64,000 nt of DNA from Lepidodermella squamata (taxonomy: Eukaryota > Gastrotricha). Made by a program: the position numbers and the translations under genes. The stretch covers positions 372,001 through 436,000 of the forward strand of contig JBLDXI010000024.1 of assembly GCA_047495785.1 (NCBI GenBank). The letters are read 5' to 3'. Under the pieces are notes generated by a model. That model was not told the DNA's origin. It searched no databases and saw only the letters and a program-made list of their open reading frames with translations. Below, piece after piece: positions 45,312 through 56,676 of the stretch. How positions within the stretch are numbered: position 1 is the first letter of the stretch; each line of letters opens with the position of its first letter.

Positions 45312-48300
45312 TTGAAACACTTCAAACTGAAAAAGAGATAGGTAAGCATTAGTTTTAGTATAAACTGATCAGAATTATATGTTGATATATTTACGGAAAA
45401 TCCTACAATCACGATAACAAGCAATGAAATCATACCATGTACGCTTTACCTTGGTCCAAACTTGACAGAGTGGATAACGATGAGGAGGTCAAGTAGGCAA
45501 TCAAAGTAAGAAAAAGCGCTCTAGAGTGAAGATGAATGAAGGTAAGAAATAGAAAGATGAGCACAGGTTGAGTTGAACTTGTATCCAATTTTATTAGCTC
45601 CAATAAAACAGCATACCAAAGGCCAACAGATCAAATGATCAGAGTATCAAACAGATTTTTCCTCGATTTGAAAAAGCGATGACCAAGTGAAGACGAATGA
45701 AAATATTACAGGTGACTCAATCAATTAATATCTAACTCGCATAAACCGTAAAAATGTAGTACGAACTTTGCACCAATACGAGAAGCCGATCCAGCCGGCG
45801 AATGCCGCCAACTGGTATTAAAAATAATCCATCAGTTGAAAACACGCGATTGAACCACGATCACTGACCGAATTGATTGTTCACGGCATTGGCTATGACA
45901 GCTTCGAGAAGGCAGCCATCGGCCGAAACTCTAGCCTTATATGTGAATATAAAATAAAAATATGATATACCTACATCATAAAAATATAATTAAAAACTAT
46001 GCTCTGCTTTTGGATGTCGCGAAGTAGTCAGCGGCAAGTAAATACCAGCATACTTCAATTGTTCATTCGATTGGAACGTAGATACCAATTAGCGCCTCAA
46101 GCCTCAAGCCTTAGTCAAATCTTAGTAAGGGAGCTCAGGGAAAAGGCGTCAAAATAATTCGAAAGGGATAAATTATGGCCCGAGCTCAAAGCTCAAACTT
46201 TATTGAGTCGTTTGTTTTTATCATCTTCATTCTCAATGGCGTAGTGAATAGTAACTATAATCTATAATATCGCTTTGAAAAGATAACAAAGCTGAAGCTG
46301 AAGTCATTCAGAAAATGGTGCCAAACTGGTCAATTTCAGAATTTCAAAAAGAGAGGGGTTAATGCGGCTATTTCCTTCGCGTACTATGTAATGGGACTGT
46401 CTACGCCACGCGCCGCTGAAAGAGACATCACACGACGAGAGCGGCTTCGCGCAAAAAACGACTCCCTTCGAACGCGCCTTCAGCAGCCCAGCGCATCGCG
46501 CCATTGCTAAAATTTCCACGATTAATATCACACAGTTTAATAAATAATAAGCTTATTTTTTGTTCTGTTATGCAAATTATATGTCATGTTAGTCCGCGAA
46601 TTATTTTTCTTGCGGTTTTCTGTCGCCAAGTCGGCGGTTTCTCGGTGCCATTTCAGGGATCATACCAAGTTTACAAAGGACTCAAATCGGAACTTTTATC
46701 TTTGAGACTCTTTTCTTCGCTTCCAAATTCCACATTTTTCACTAGGTAGACATCGAAGCATTCAATTGAACGCGTAGCGATATAAGAAAACCGGTCGCTA
46801 TTACCCGGGCCGTGAAGAGACTTTGAGCTTGATGTCTGGAGCTTATTTTTGTTACTGCAGATCATACTGGTTCATTGAGGCTTTATTTGTTGGTAACCTT
46901 CGCGGGCTATTGGATATCTACTTTCTACTTTCAATTTTCTTGTTGCGCTGCCCGCTGCCCCTGCTGCTTTAAAAAGTTTTCCTTGACGTCACAACATCTG
47001 CATTCTGCATTTTGATAGTTTTGGCTTATTCCTTATTCGCCAGTAAGTAAAGGATTTGGGTTTTAAAGGAGTTTTAAAAGTATACCATTTTTAAGTATAT
47101 GACCTACGAGCCATTAAATCTGGATCTAGGCTTCGGGCATATTTAATTAAGCGCTGTTACGTCATCGAGAACCAGTATTTTAATCTGATATTTTTGTTCC
47201 CGTGTCACTCCTACCAGGAAATGACTGGATCTTATTGCTCTTCATTATTGTTTTATCTATGCAGTTTCGGAGAAAACGTTCAGGACAAGTTAGTTCATTT
47301 GTCTATGCCTATTTCATCGCTAGTTATCATTTCTCCGCCACAATTTCGGAACTCTTAAACTCGACTTGGAATGCTTGTATTACAGTGCGCTTTTTTAATG
47401 GATAATCTGTTGTTTCTTTTATTATCTTTGCTCTAAATTTAGGCTAACAGAGGAGCCTCAAAACTAGCGAAATAATTACTGCAGTTCAAAGGATGAATCG
47501 ATTTCATCGATAAAAGGCTGTCGATGTCATATTAGGCTAGTACATTATTACTCTGTAAATTTTTTCGGATCGGTGATCGGTAAATAACGAAAGACTTGTA
47601 AATGAGGAATTTCAGGGCCTTAAATAATTCGAATTAGAGCTTCGATAGCCGTATTTGCGGTTTTCTGCGAGCCTCGATTACTTTGTTGTCAATGGGTGCC
47701 ATCGCTTATCAAAAACACGGTATACGGTGTCATTTCTATTTCTTATAGCGATTTCATACATAAACTTTGCATAAAATATTTTGAAATATACCATACAACT
47801 ATTTTTACCGCTCGAAGTCAATCTCATACAGCCGATAGGATCCGTTTTATTGGTTTCTGGAAATCGGTAGTTTGCGATAATAACGAAATCAAATTGTAGT
47901 GATTGATTGATGTGACATCCTTACCTGATCGAACCTGATCGAACCGAGGTTTTCCTCGCTTTCTATTTTAGGTTTCGCTTATCAGGCCGTAACTAAATTT
48001 TAGAAATTCTATATTCATTTTTGAATATATTTAACTTCTAACCGATTACTTCTTCATTTAGAGCGAATGCTAGCGTTGCTGAATGATTGCTCTAATTATC
48101 TTCATTGTGATATTCACCGGTTTAAAAATCTGCGTTATCGGCTTTTCTATTTGCTCAGCATGAATTGATTTATTTCAAATAGCAATCAGGCGAAACGATA
48201 GCGCTGGATCCAACAACTTGAGTGTCTAGAGCAAATATTTTGAGACCAGTTCTCGAACGCGCTATATTTTTGCCAGAATCTTCAGTAGAGTGTGAATATA

Positions 48301-49603
48301 TTTTGTGAAGCATTATGTAAGTGCATAACCATCTTACGGCTCTTAATACCATTATTTATGTCTAATTCAAGTGTGAGGCTGCCCGTGATTTTCTGTGATT
48401 TACCAGAAACGCCTTATATGTTATTAATATTTAACGATTCAATGCAGCAAGTGTATTTTTTGTATGGCTAAGGGGGATAATCAGCGCTGATTTTATGTTT
48501 CTTTTGTATTTCAATATTTCTTCAATTTCTGATTTTCCGTTTTAGTGTTATTGTTTATAGAAGTTTAGGATAGAATGTATTTATTCGAAAATGTCCTATA
48601 TGCAACAATGGCTTAAAACTGTTGATAAAAGGTACGATTCGTGATTTCATTTGCTTTTTATTGTCAGCCAATTTGTATTTTATATACACTTACCGGTTGC
48701 CATCGACCACTTGTAGTTTGCTTTATTTTTTTATGCGCGGTGGGGCGTCATGCGTGTTTTGCGCTATCAACGCTCGTGCCTGCTGGACAACCCACAAGGG
48801 CACATTTATCGACCAGTCAGCTGCACTTATCCAATAGGCTTCTGAAATTTACGATTTTGCGTTATGCGACTGTTTTAATAGTAGTGCGCGCTTTGGCTAT
48901 AGTCGAATGCTAATATACTATATGGAACGAAAGAAGAAATAGTATAGCATGCAGTCGGCAGAATTCGAGTGACACATTTCGTTTCAATAATTTCATTGAT
49001 TTCCAGGCGAAGCGTTTTTTGCACATGCATTTTCTAGACTGCCGACAGTTACAAATGCATACACAACGATAAACTATAATGTGCGTTCGCGAGTTGCTTC
49101 GGTCAATTCTGCTTTATTTGCGAATAGCCGCCTCTCACGGGCGATGTGCCTAACCAATAAATTCTGTGTTTGCGGTAGTGCTTCGCGGAAAGGCTTCGAT
49201 AAATTCGTTACTAATCGACAAAAATACCACGAGATTTTTCTAGTATTATTACAGCCGTCACTAGTAATACTAAATCTAGAATTCAACCCGGCGACTTGTT
49301 TCAAGTATTTGGTAAGCAGAATCTTGTTTTGCTCGAACTTTAAATGCAGATGGCTTGCATATAAATCGAAATAATATACTACTTGATAAAAAAAAATCAA
49401 GTGTCGCCGTGCTGTTGTCAGATGGAATCACGCCCGCGTTATGATCTTGATGACAATGAATGCATAATAACGAGTGTGTACGCAGCTTCCTGGTAATGCG
49501 CAAGTACAAGATGACGTGAAAGCGGGTCGATGGCAGCCGTGTGTTATTGATATGTATATTTATGAGTCGCAAATCATTGATTTGTTTTCCTTTCATTGCA
49601 CAG
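45312..49603. other. Long AT-rich gap, probably with the missing 5' exon of EPAC
   Basis: About 4.3 kb between the divergent NOVA-B and EPAC genes. It must hold the NOVA-B promoter and, since the first modelled EPAC exon starts mid-codon, at least one upstream EPAC exon. I could not identify that exon: no frame resembling the N terminus of EPAC was found. Other open frames (for example 48622-48837 and 49081-49374) look like chance. Confidence 0.4.
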
Positions 49604-52600
49604 GCCCCCCGATCGATGCGGCTTCGATCTCGATGTCATTTACACAAGATTGCAGCGGGTGAAGGCGTTTCGACGCTTTCACCCTTTGATGCTCCAGCAG
49701 GTGGCATATTTCGGATATTACGAACAGCTCGAGGCTGGCGTCACATGTGAGCTTTCTTCCTTAATTTCATCCGGAAAACTTGACGAGAACAGAAAAGCGA
49801 GTTTCTGACTACATATCGGCGTTGCTAGGAACCTGTTCTTCAATTTCGTATTCACAACTCGTTACAAGCCCCCTGCTAAATGATACTAACAACCGCTTGC
49901 GTGATTCGCGTCGATATGGAGCAATGAGAAGAGAAGGGAAAACACAGGCCTCGCTTGGCTTGGCGGCTAAATAACACCCTTGCGCTCTCATGATCGCTTG
50001 TGGAAATGCCTTTTATTGGCATCCCGCTGAATAATTGCCGAGTCCAACATAACTCAGTTTGATTTTATCGGTATCTAGCTTGCTCGCATCGCAGACGTAG
50101 GAGTCGCGTTTTATGCTGATGTAATATCATTATCAGTTATTCGACTCTTGAGACCAGTTTGCATTCTGTTCTGTGCGCGCTCTTGCTGTCGGGCAAATTA
50201 TACTTTTCTCACGACTCGCAGCGAAGCCGAGGCATTTAGAATATTGCAAAAAGCTGACGAATCAAATTAGGAATTTCTGCCATATTCTATCACGTTCGAC
50301 TTGAATTAAGATAGCCACGGTATCCAGAACAAAGATTTCACGCCATGAAATGATTGAAAAAACATAAATCGATTTATCAAATTGACAGTCATTTTACTTC
50401 CTTTTATCCAGTGTTTCATCAAGGCGACGTCGGAACGAACTGGTATGCAGTATTATCAGGAAAACTAGAAGTGCGAGCATCTGAAACCGGCAACAGTAGG
50501 GTTTGTCATTCAATTTCAACCAGCCTTCCTTTCGATAAAAGAAATGTTATTCAGGAGTCTACGACTTTATGTATTCTTGGCCCTGGCAGTTCTTTCGGTG
50601 ACTCGGTGCTAACAAATAAACCACGCCTGGCAACGCTTGTTACCTGTGAACCATGTGAAATTTTTCGGCTAGAGCGAGATGACTACGTCATGCTCTGCAT
50701 GGTAAGTGGAGTGATTTTTTCTGTTAACTTATTCCACCTTAAATTTTCAAGTAAACGATGAAAAATAGCGCGCTAATTCTGATTCTTGTCTCGAGGCATG
50801 ATTTGCATTCATCGCGTTATTTACAGCGCTGATAATTACGACAGCGTGGTGAAACTCCCGTGTGTGTTTGTCTCCGGGCATTAGTTTTTTATATCCTAGT
50901 GAATTCCAGTTGGAAATGAACGCGTGGCCGAGCTCGCTTCATCACGGTAGTATAAGATTCGAAGCACTGTCTAATTTATCGATCATGCGCATCAGTGCCC
51001 ACATTGTGCGCGCATGTGTGTCCGTTGCCGTCTGACACACGGCCGCGATGTACTTCTCCTCAGTAGTAGTGAAAATTCATAGAAAATTCGTGAAATTGAA
51101 GAATATGTTACGTCGGATACGCAGAGGGGGTAAATGTATATGAAGAAGGTTCGTGTTTTAGATTGATTGATTTTTTCTTCATATTCGCTCTCAGTTCTTT
51201 TCCGCCTGCTTTCTTCTCAACGCCTCGCGCGTTAAATCGTAATAATAATAGTAATAGTAATAATAACAGTAGTGGTTATAGTAATTTGTAATAAGGAGCA
51301 GTTTGTTAAAAATCGAAGTATTGTTCGCTACTATACGTCTGGAAATCTCATTGGAGCTCAGCTATGGCATTTCTAATTATCTTTTTCCGGTCTGCTCCAT
51401 GGCAACTGCGTTGCTGAAGGAGGCCAGAGGACATGAATTTCGTTTTGCTATCGAAGGTACCTAGCGGTTTGCTCTTAGCTGGTAGCGCGGATTAGCTGCA
51501 CCGATCATTACGGTTCTTTCTCCTTTTTCATTACTTGAATTCTGTGAAAACGCTACGCTGGACTCGAAAAAGAAACGCATCCGACTCGTTTTGCTCAGGA
51601 TTTTTCGAAAATCCCATTATAGACGGCTGATTGCTGAAGTATGCTAGTATTCTATTGTCTTATGCATGTCGTCACGGATTATCCCGCGAATTTATCTGCA
51701 TAACAAATATCTCATTGATTTTTTTCTATCTTTGCAGCGTAACAAGCGGCTGCTCGAGAGCACTGGCAGCAGTCAATCGGTCGGTGCTTTTGAAGGCTTT
51801 CGACTTCTCTCTTCGAGATGGGCTGAGGCAAAAGACTACCCCTTGCCGCCGCCGTCGCCGCCTCCCGACAAATCATCGCACATGCGAGCATCGTCGTCCG
51901 CGACCGTTACCGCTGCTGCTGCCCAATCTGCTGTTGACTGTGATAACTCGATATATATGCCAGTCCCGTCTGCTGTTTCGGCGCCCAACCTCGGCGGCAT
52001 CTGCGAGCATGGCCTGCGTGAGACGACGGCCGATTTGGCCCGCGCCGACCCATCGGGCCGCCTGCCCTCCGGCGCCGTCCTCACCGTAGAGGACATCCCG
52101 GCGAACGAGCCGCTACCAGAGCCTGGAACTCTTTCAAGAAGCACCTCTCGGCGGTCTTTGATGCACGACACTAATAACTCGACTCTAACTCGACACAATG
52201 CTCCGGTTCCTATCGTAACTTTCTCGCCCGATGTCTCCGCCGGCCCGACAATGTCCTCGTCGAAGCACTTGCTGAAACGAACGACCGTGCACAAGAACCC
52301 GGCTGACACCGTTTTCGACCGATCTACCGACTCGGTGTTTCGGATTTCACGCATGCTTCGAACGCTGATCACTAGTCGCTTTCCTGGCATGATCCGTGAC
52401 CGGAAGTATCATCAACAGACGCATCGAAGCTGCATGGTCGGGACGGAAATGGTCGATTGGCTAATACAACAGTGCGAGCACATCCAGTCGCGAGCTCAAG
52501 CGGCGTGGATGTGGCAAGTTCTGCTCGAATCCGGTCACATCGTGCACGTGTCGCGTGAGCAATACTTTCAAGACCGCTACCAGTGTTACCGGTTCAGCGA

Positions 52601-55009
52601 GGACGACGCCGCTATTGTCAGCCTGCCATCCGTGGGCGAGCGGCGGGAAGCAATCGACAGTGCTCCGTCTAGTTTATCGCTGCTGCTATTATTAGCGCCG
52701 GAAGCGATGCTACGTGTGATTTTGCGCAAACAGCCCCGTGACCGCTCAGTTGTTGAGCTTGAAATCATATGCGAAGAGCTGAGACACCTCGCCTCGTTTG
52801 CCTACCTCTCGACATCGCTGCGGCGAAGGCTTGCGCCCGTCGTGCGATTCGAAGCTCATTTCGGCCAAGGGATGCCAATTTTCGAGCGAGGCGACAAAGC
52901 CGATGCGTGGTACACCATTTTCAGCGGTAATTTCATTTTTCTCAATAAATCCAGTTTCTCATTCTCTCAACTTGATAGGTTGTGTCGACGTTATGTCCGA
53001 GGACGGCAGTCACGCGGTTGCAACGTTGCGAGATGGTGACGACTTCGGGAAAATGGCCCTCGTCTCGGACGACCCTCGTAAAAACTCAGTTGTGCTCAAG
53101 AGTAGCTATGCTCACGTGCTTAAAGTTGCCAAAGCCGATTTTCGCCGTATATTGTACGAAATTGAGGCTAACACCATTCGAGTTCAGGAAGATGGGGTTG
53201 ACGTTTTTGTCATTGAAAGAGTTTGTTTAGAATTTCGCTTGCCTTACTCCGTAATCCATAATGTTTACTTTTAGCTACCCGACGGTCGAAAAGCCATTCT
53301 TGCCGGTACAGATGAAAAGATTTTCGAATACCTCCTAGATCACTGCATAACAACTGCGAACGCCAATGCGTTATCTGCCTCCGAAGCAGCTGGGGTGACG
53401 GCTACCGATCCTCAAGTTGCAGACATTTTGATCGCGATGCCCGCAGCCGGTACCTCGAAACGCGTCATCGCCGTGCTTTTCAAGCTCTACCTCGCCGCTA
53501 CTCAAATGATGCAGCAGTACGGAAGCCACTGGATCACCAGGTGCCCTGATGCTGTGAAAACGGTCGCTATCGAACGGAAGCGCGCTGTTGTTGAATTCGT
53601 CCGGCAATGGGTCTATGTGACAGGCGATGCAATTTGGCAGGACGATACAATCAGTGGCTTTGTGTCCGAACTGGCGGCCGAGGTGTGCAACGACTCGAAC
53701 GTACTACCTGCTCTTTCAGAATCTCTAGCCACGGCTCGACGGCTCTGCGATCTACGCGACCAGGCACTTGCTGTGGCCTCATCGATCGAAGCTCAACAAG
53801 AGGCGGCTTTCATCAGCCGGCAAAGCTTCGGCGCTGTCATTCGGCCGATTCGTACCAATGATGAATGTAAGCCCAGCCTTTCCTGTTATTTCTTATAATA
53901 CCTACCTATTCATATTTTTCAGTTTTCTTTAAATTGCACTCATCTGACGATACCTGTGCTACACTCACGATGCCTGTTGATACAACGGTGCGCGACTTGC
54001 TAGTCGAAGGCGCGAAATGCCTTGATATTGATGACCCTGACTTGATATTAGTAGAGCTACGTAGCTCAGGGGAGAAAGTTGTTTTTGAGAGCGCCGACGT
54101 CGGTGTTTTTACCCGGCTGACGCCCAACGGGCGGCTTTACCTCATTCCATCGGTCTGTATTGATGACCTAACGGTGGCGCCTATGCCAGCACCACAGCCT
54201 ACATTCACGAATTTTCATATCGTAAGCTCGAGAGATGTTGCCTATACCATCTCAGTTCAAGACTGGGAGCTTTTCAACTGCATTCACGAACACGAATTGC
54301 TTTTCGCGATTCTTGGGCGGGATGTTCACAACCGAGCAACGCCGAACCTGGACAGATTCTTAAGGCGCTTCTACGAACTTCAGTTCTGGACTGCCGGTGA
54401 AATTTTGGTTCAGTCGAACCCAAGCCGTAGGGCTGCTCTTCTAAGAAAATTCATCAAGGTAAGCCGGTTGTCGATGATGATATTTGAATATTTCAACTAT
54501 TTTAATTCGTACAGATATCGATATTGCTTCGTGAATATCACAATTTGAACGCCTGCTTCGCCATTGTGATGGGCCTTGCGAACCCAGCCGTCGCGCGAAT
54601 CACCAACACCTGGTCACGAGTGCCTAATAGAATGAGACACGCCTTTGCAGAATTGGAGATGCTGGTCGACCCTGCCCGAGATAATCACCCTTACCGCCGG
54701 CTGATTGCTCGACTCCATCCACCTGTCATTCCATCTGTACCTCTACATCTCAGACAGTTGGCGGACACTCGAGCTCTAGCGCGGTCAACTTACAATGGCA
54801 ACTTGCTTAACTTCGAAAAGATCTCAGCCTTCGCGGCGCCGTTGAGGCTGATTCGCTTCAGCCGCAGTCAACCGTTGACCCTGCAGCCTCCGATCGGATT
54901 CGGCAGATGGCGCGATTACCTCTTTAAATATTTCATGAATCTCCAGGTGATCGATTCGCAGCTAATGTTAAATCAATTATCACATTGCCTACAACCATCT
55001 GCTCATTGA
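49604..55009 (+). CDS. RAPGEF4: EPAC2-like cAMP-regulated Rap guanine nucleotide exchange factor (5' exon missing)
   Basis: Exons 49604-49746, 50412-50701, 51738-52926, 52979-53220, 53275-53866, 53923-54458 and 54515-55009 join in frame (about 1160 residues). The first exon begins with one base of a split codon, so at least one 5' exon is missing. Domain order: cNMP-binding domain A (VIYTRLQRVKAF, FGDSVLTNKPRLATLV); a Ser/Pro/Thr-rich linker of about 190 residues; DEP (MIRDRKYHQQTHRSCMVGTE); cNMP domain B (FGKMALVSDDPRKNSVVL); REM (DEKIFEYLLDH); a Ras-association domain; and a CDC25 catalytic domain (DWELFNCIHEHELLFAILG, LNACFAIVMGLANPAVARI). Both cyclic-nucleotide pockets keep the phosphate-binding Arg (KPRLAT, DPRKNS). 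EPAC proteins load Rap1/2 with GTP when cAMP releases autoinhibition. The two-pocket layout matches RAPGEF4 rather than one-pocket RAPGEF3. The linker is longer than in vertebrates. Confidence 0.93.
51241..51276. repeat. (AAT/AGT)n microsatellite in an EPAC intron
   Basis: Interrupted trinucleotide run in the 1.04-kb second modelled intron of EPAC. Confidence 0.8.
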
Positions 55010-56676
55010 TATACTGCCCCGAAGTCTGTATTTGCTTTGGCTGATCTGTGCGAATTCTCTGGATAGATTATTGATGGTATCATTTCCTACAATTTTCTAC
55101 GTGAAATTTTCAATTCTTTTTTCAAAGTGTGCTATCAACTTATAACTGCATTGTAGTTATAGGTAAATTCTATTGATCTCTAATATTAATAATCATAATC
55201 GATATACTGAATGAAGAGCGATCGATATTTTCTTTCTCTGAACGGTGTAATTGATGATGCATGTAATTGTGCGAAATAACAATACTTATTCAATGAAGAA
55301 AAGTACAGCTATTATATTTATGATGATACCTTCGAATGGCTAATTGATATATTTTTGTGAAAAACTGCCAATATCTATATTGATGACAGTATCATATTCC
55401 TGCTTGTATTGTGTGCAATTTTAACGACGGGATTCGCTTCGCTGGGAGTGGTCCTCTTCCATTACGTTCATTTATGTTATCAGCGGCACTTGCTTATTCG
55501 TTGTTGTGTTTAGTCATCCAGAAGTTTCGGTGTTATCGAAATCGATGTCATGATTCATCGGAGAATTCTTATGAAAGAATTGGTTTTATAAGGAAAATAA
55601 ATTCTTCAATTCTATGTTGCTTTTTGTATCCCGATTTGTATCCAGAAGCAGTAACTAAAAGACTATCAGCGACCAATGCTAGCATCAGATAGCTGAAATC
55701 TTGTTGCGACAAAGGGTTTTTGAATCTATTCCGAGGGAAGCGAGGTGAAGATAACGCCAGAAGGAGATGGTTCAGCTGATATCAACATTTATCAGTTTTA
55801 CCTTATTAGTTCAGTTCAGCTTGAGTTTAGTTATAATTTTTAACTCCTCGAGTTTGACTATTAGATCTATGGGGCAAATCCCGGTGTATGTGCCGGCATC
55901 CTGTAACGTCTTATTACAGCGATTTAGTTGAAGAGTTTCAGCTTCCAGCCTTTTGCGCACAATTGCGCGCGCGTTTATACCATCCATGAGACAGGTAGGA
56001 TTTTTCACGCCTTTTGATTCACATGAGGCGTTAGAGTGCAGAAAACGAATTGGATTGCTAATGCTACAGAACTTGGTAACATAAATATCATAAACTTAAC
56101 CCAGCTCGCGAGTCATCTGAAAGACATCTGAGCGCACAAAGTAATTTTGCATGGTTGGTAGCCATAGAAAAATGAAATTTAAATCAAGGCATATCTGAAA
56201 TCGGCTACAATCGGTTGAAATTAGCTTAGAGTTTGCTTAGCGTACCGTCTGGCTCAGCTAGAGGAGGTCGAACAAAAACTTGGTGACTGGGCCAGGGACG
56301 CGGGGACTTGAAAATTAAAAACGACAAATACTGCGGCTGCCTAACTGCAAATTTTTGTCGACAAATTTGAATTTTAAGAAAAAATTGAATATGTTTGACC
56401 AATTTTTAAATTTATAAATTTTCATATTTATACCCGATATTTCTATTTTTAACCCGAAATCTAAGGTTCTGGGAAATCTTCGGATTTTCGCCTGGAAACG
56501 CTCGACGTCTTGCTCCAAATACTTATTCTTACGTTAACTTTTGATTTTACCTTCTATGCCTTATGTTGGGATTGATGATGATGATGATTACAGCTTTACA
56601 CTTTAGTTTCGCCGCCTTCGACTGAAGCAGAGCAATTTTAGGTTAGGAATCTGGCGTCGGGACTGAATGTCATGAA
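55010..56676. other. Intergenic region between EPAC and the LINE
   Basis: About 1.7 kb, AT-rich, holding the EPAC 3' UTR. No supported gene. The right end (about 56572-56589) has a short GAT microsatellite close to the LINE insertion point, and 56590-56676 may already be degraded LINE sequence. Confidence 0.45.

Noticed and set aside
56590-56676. A LINE ORF1 upstream of the reverse transcriptase frame
   Set aside because: No gag-like, zinc-knuckle or esterase sequence is present; only a short out-of-frame ATG is seen.
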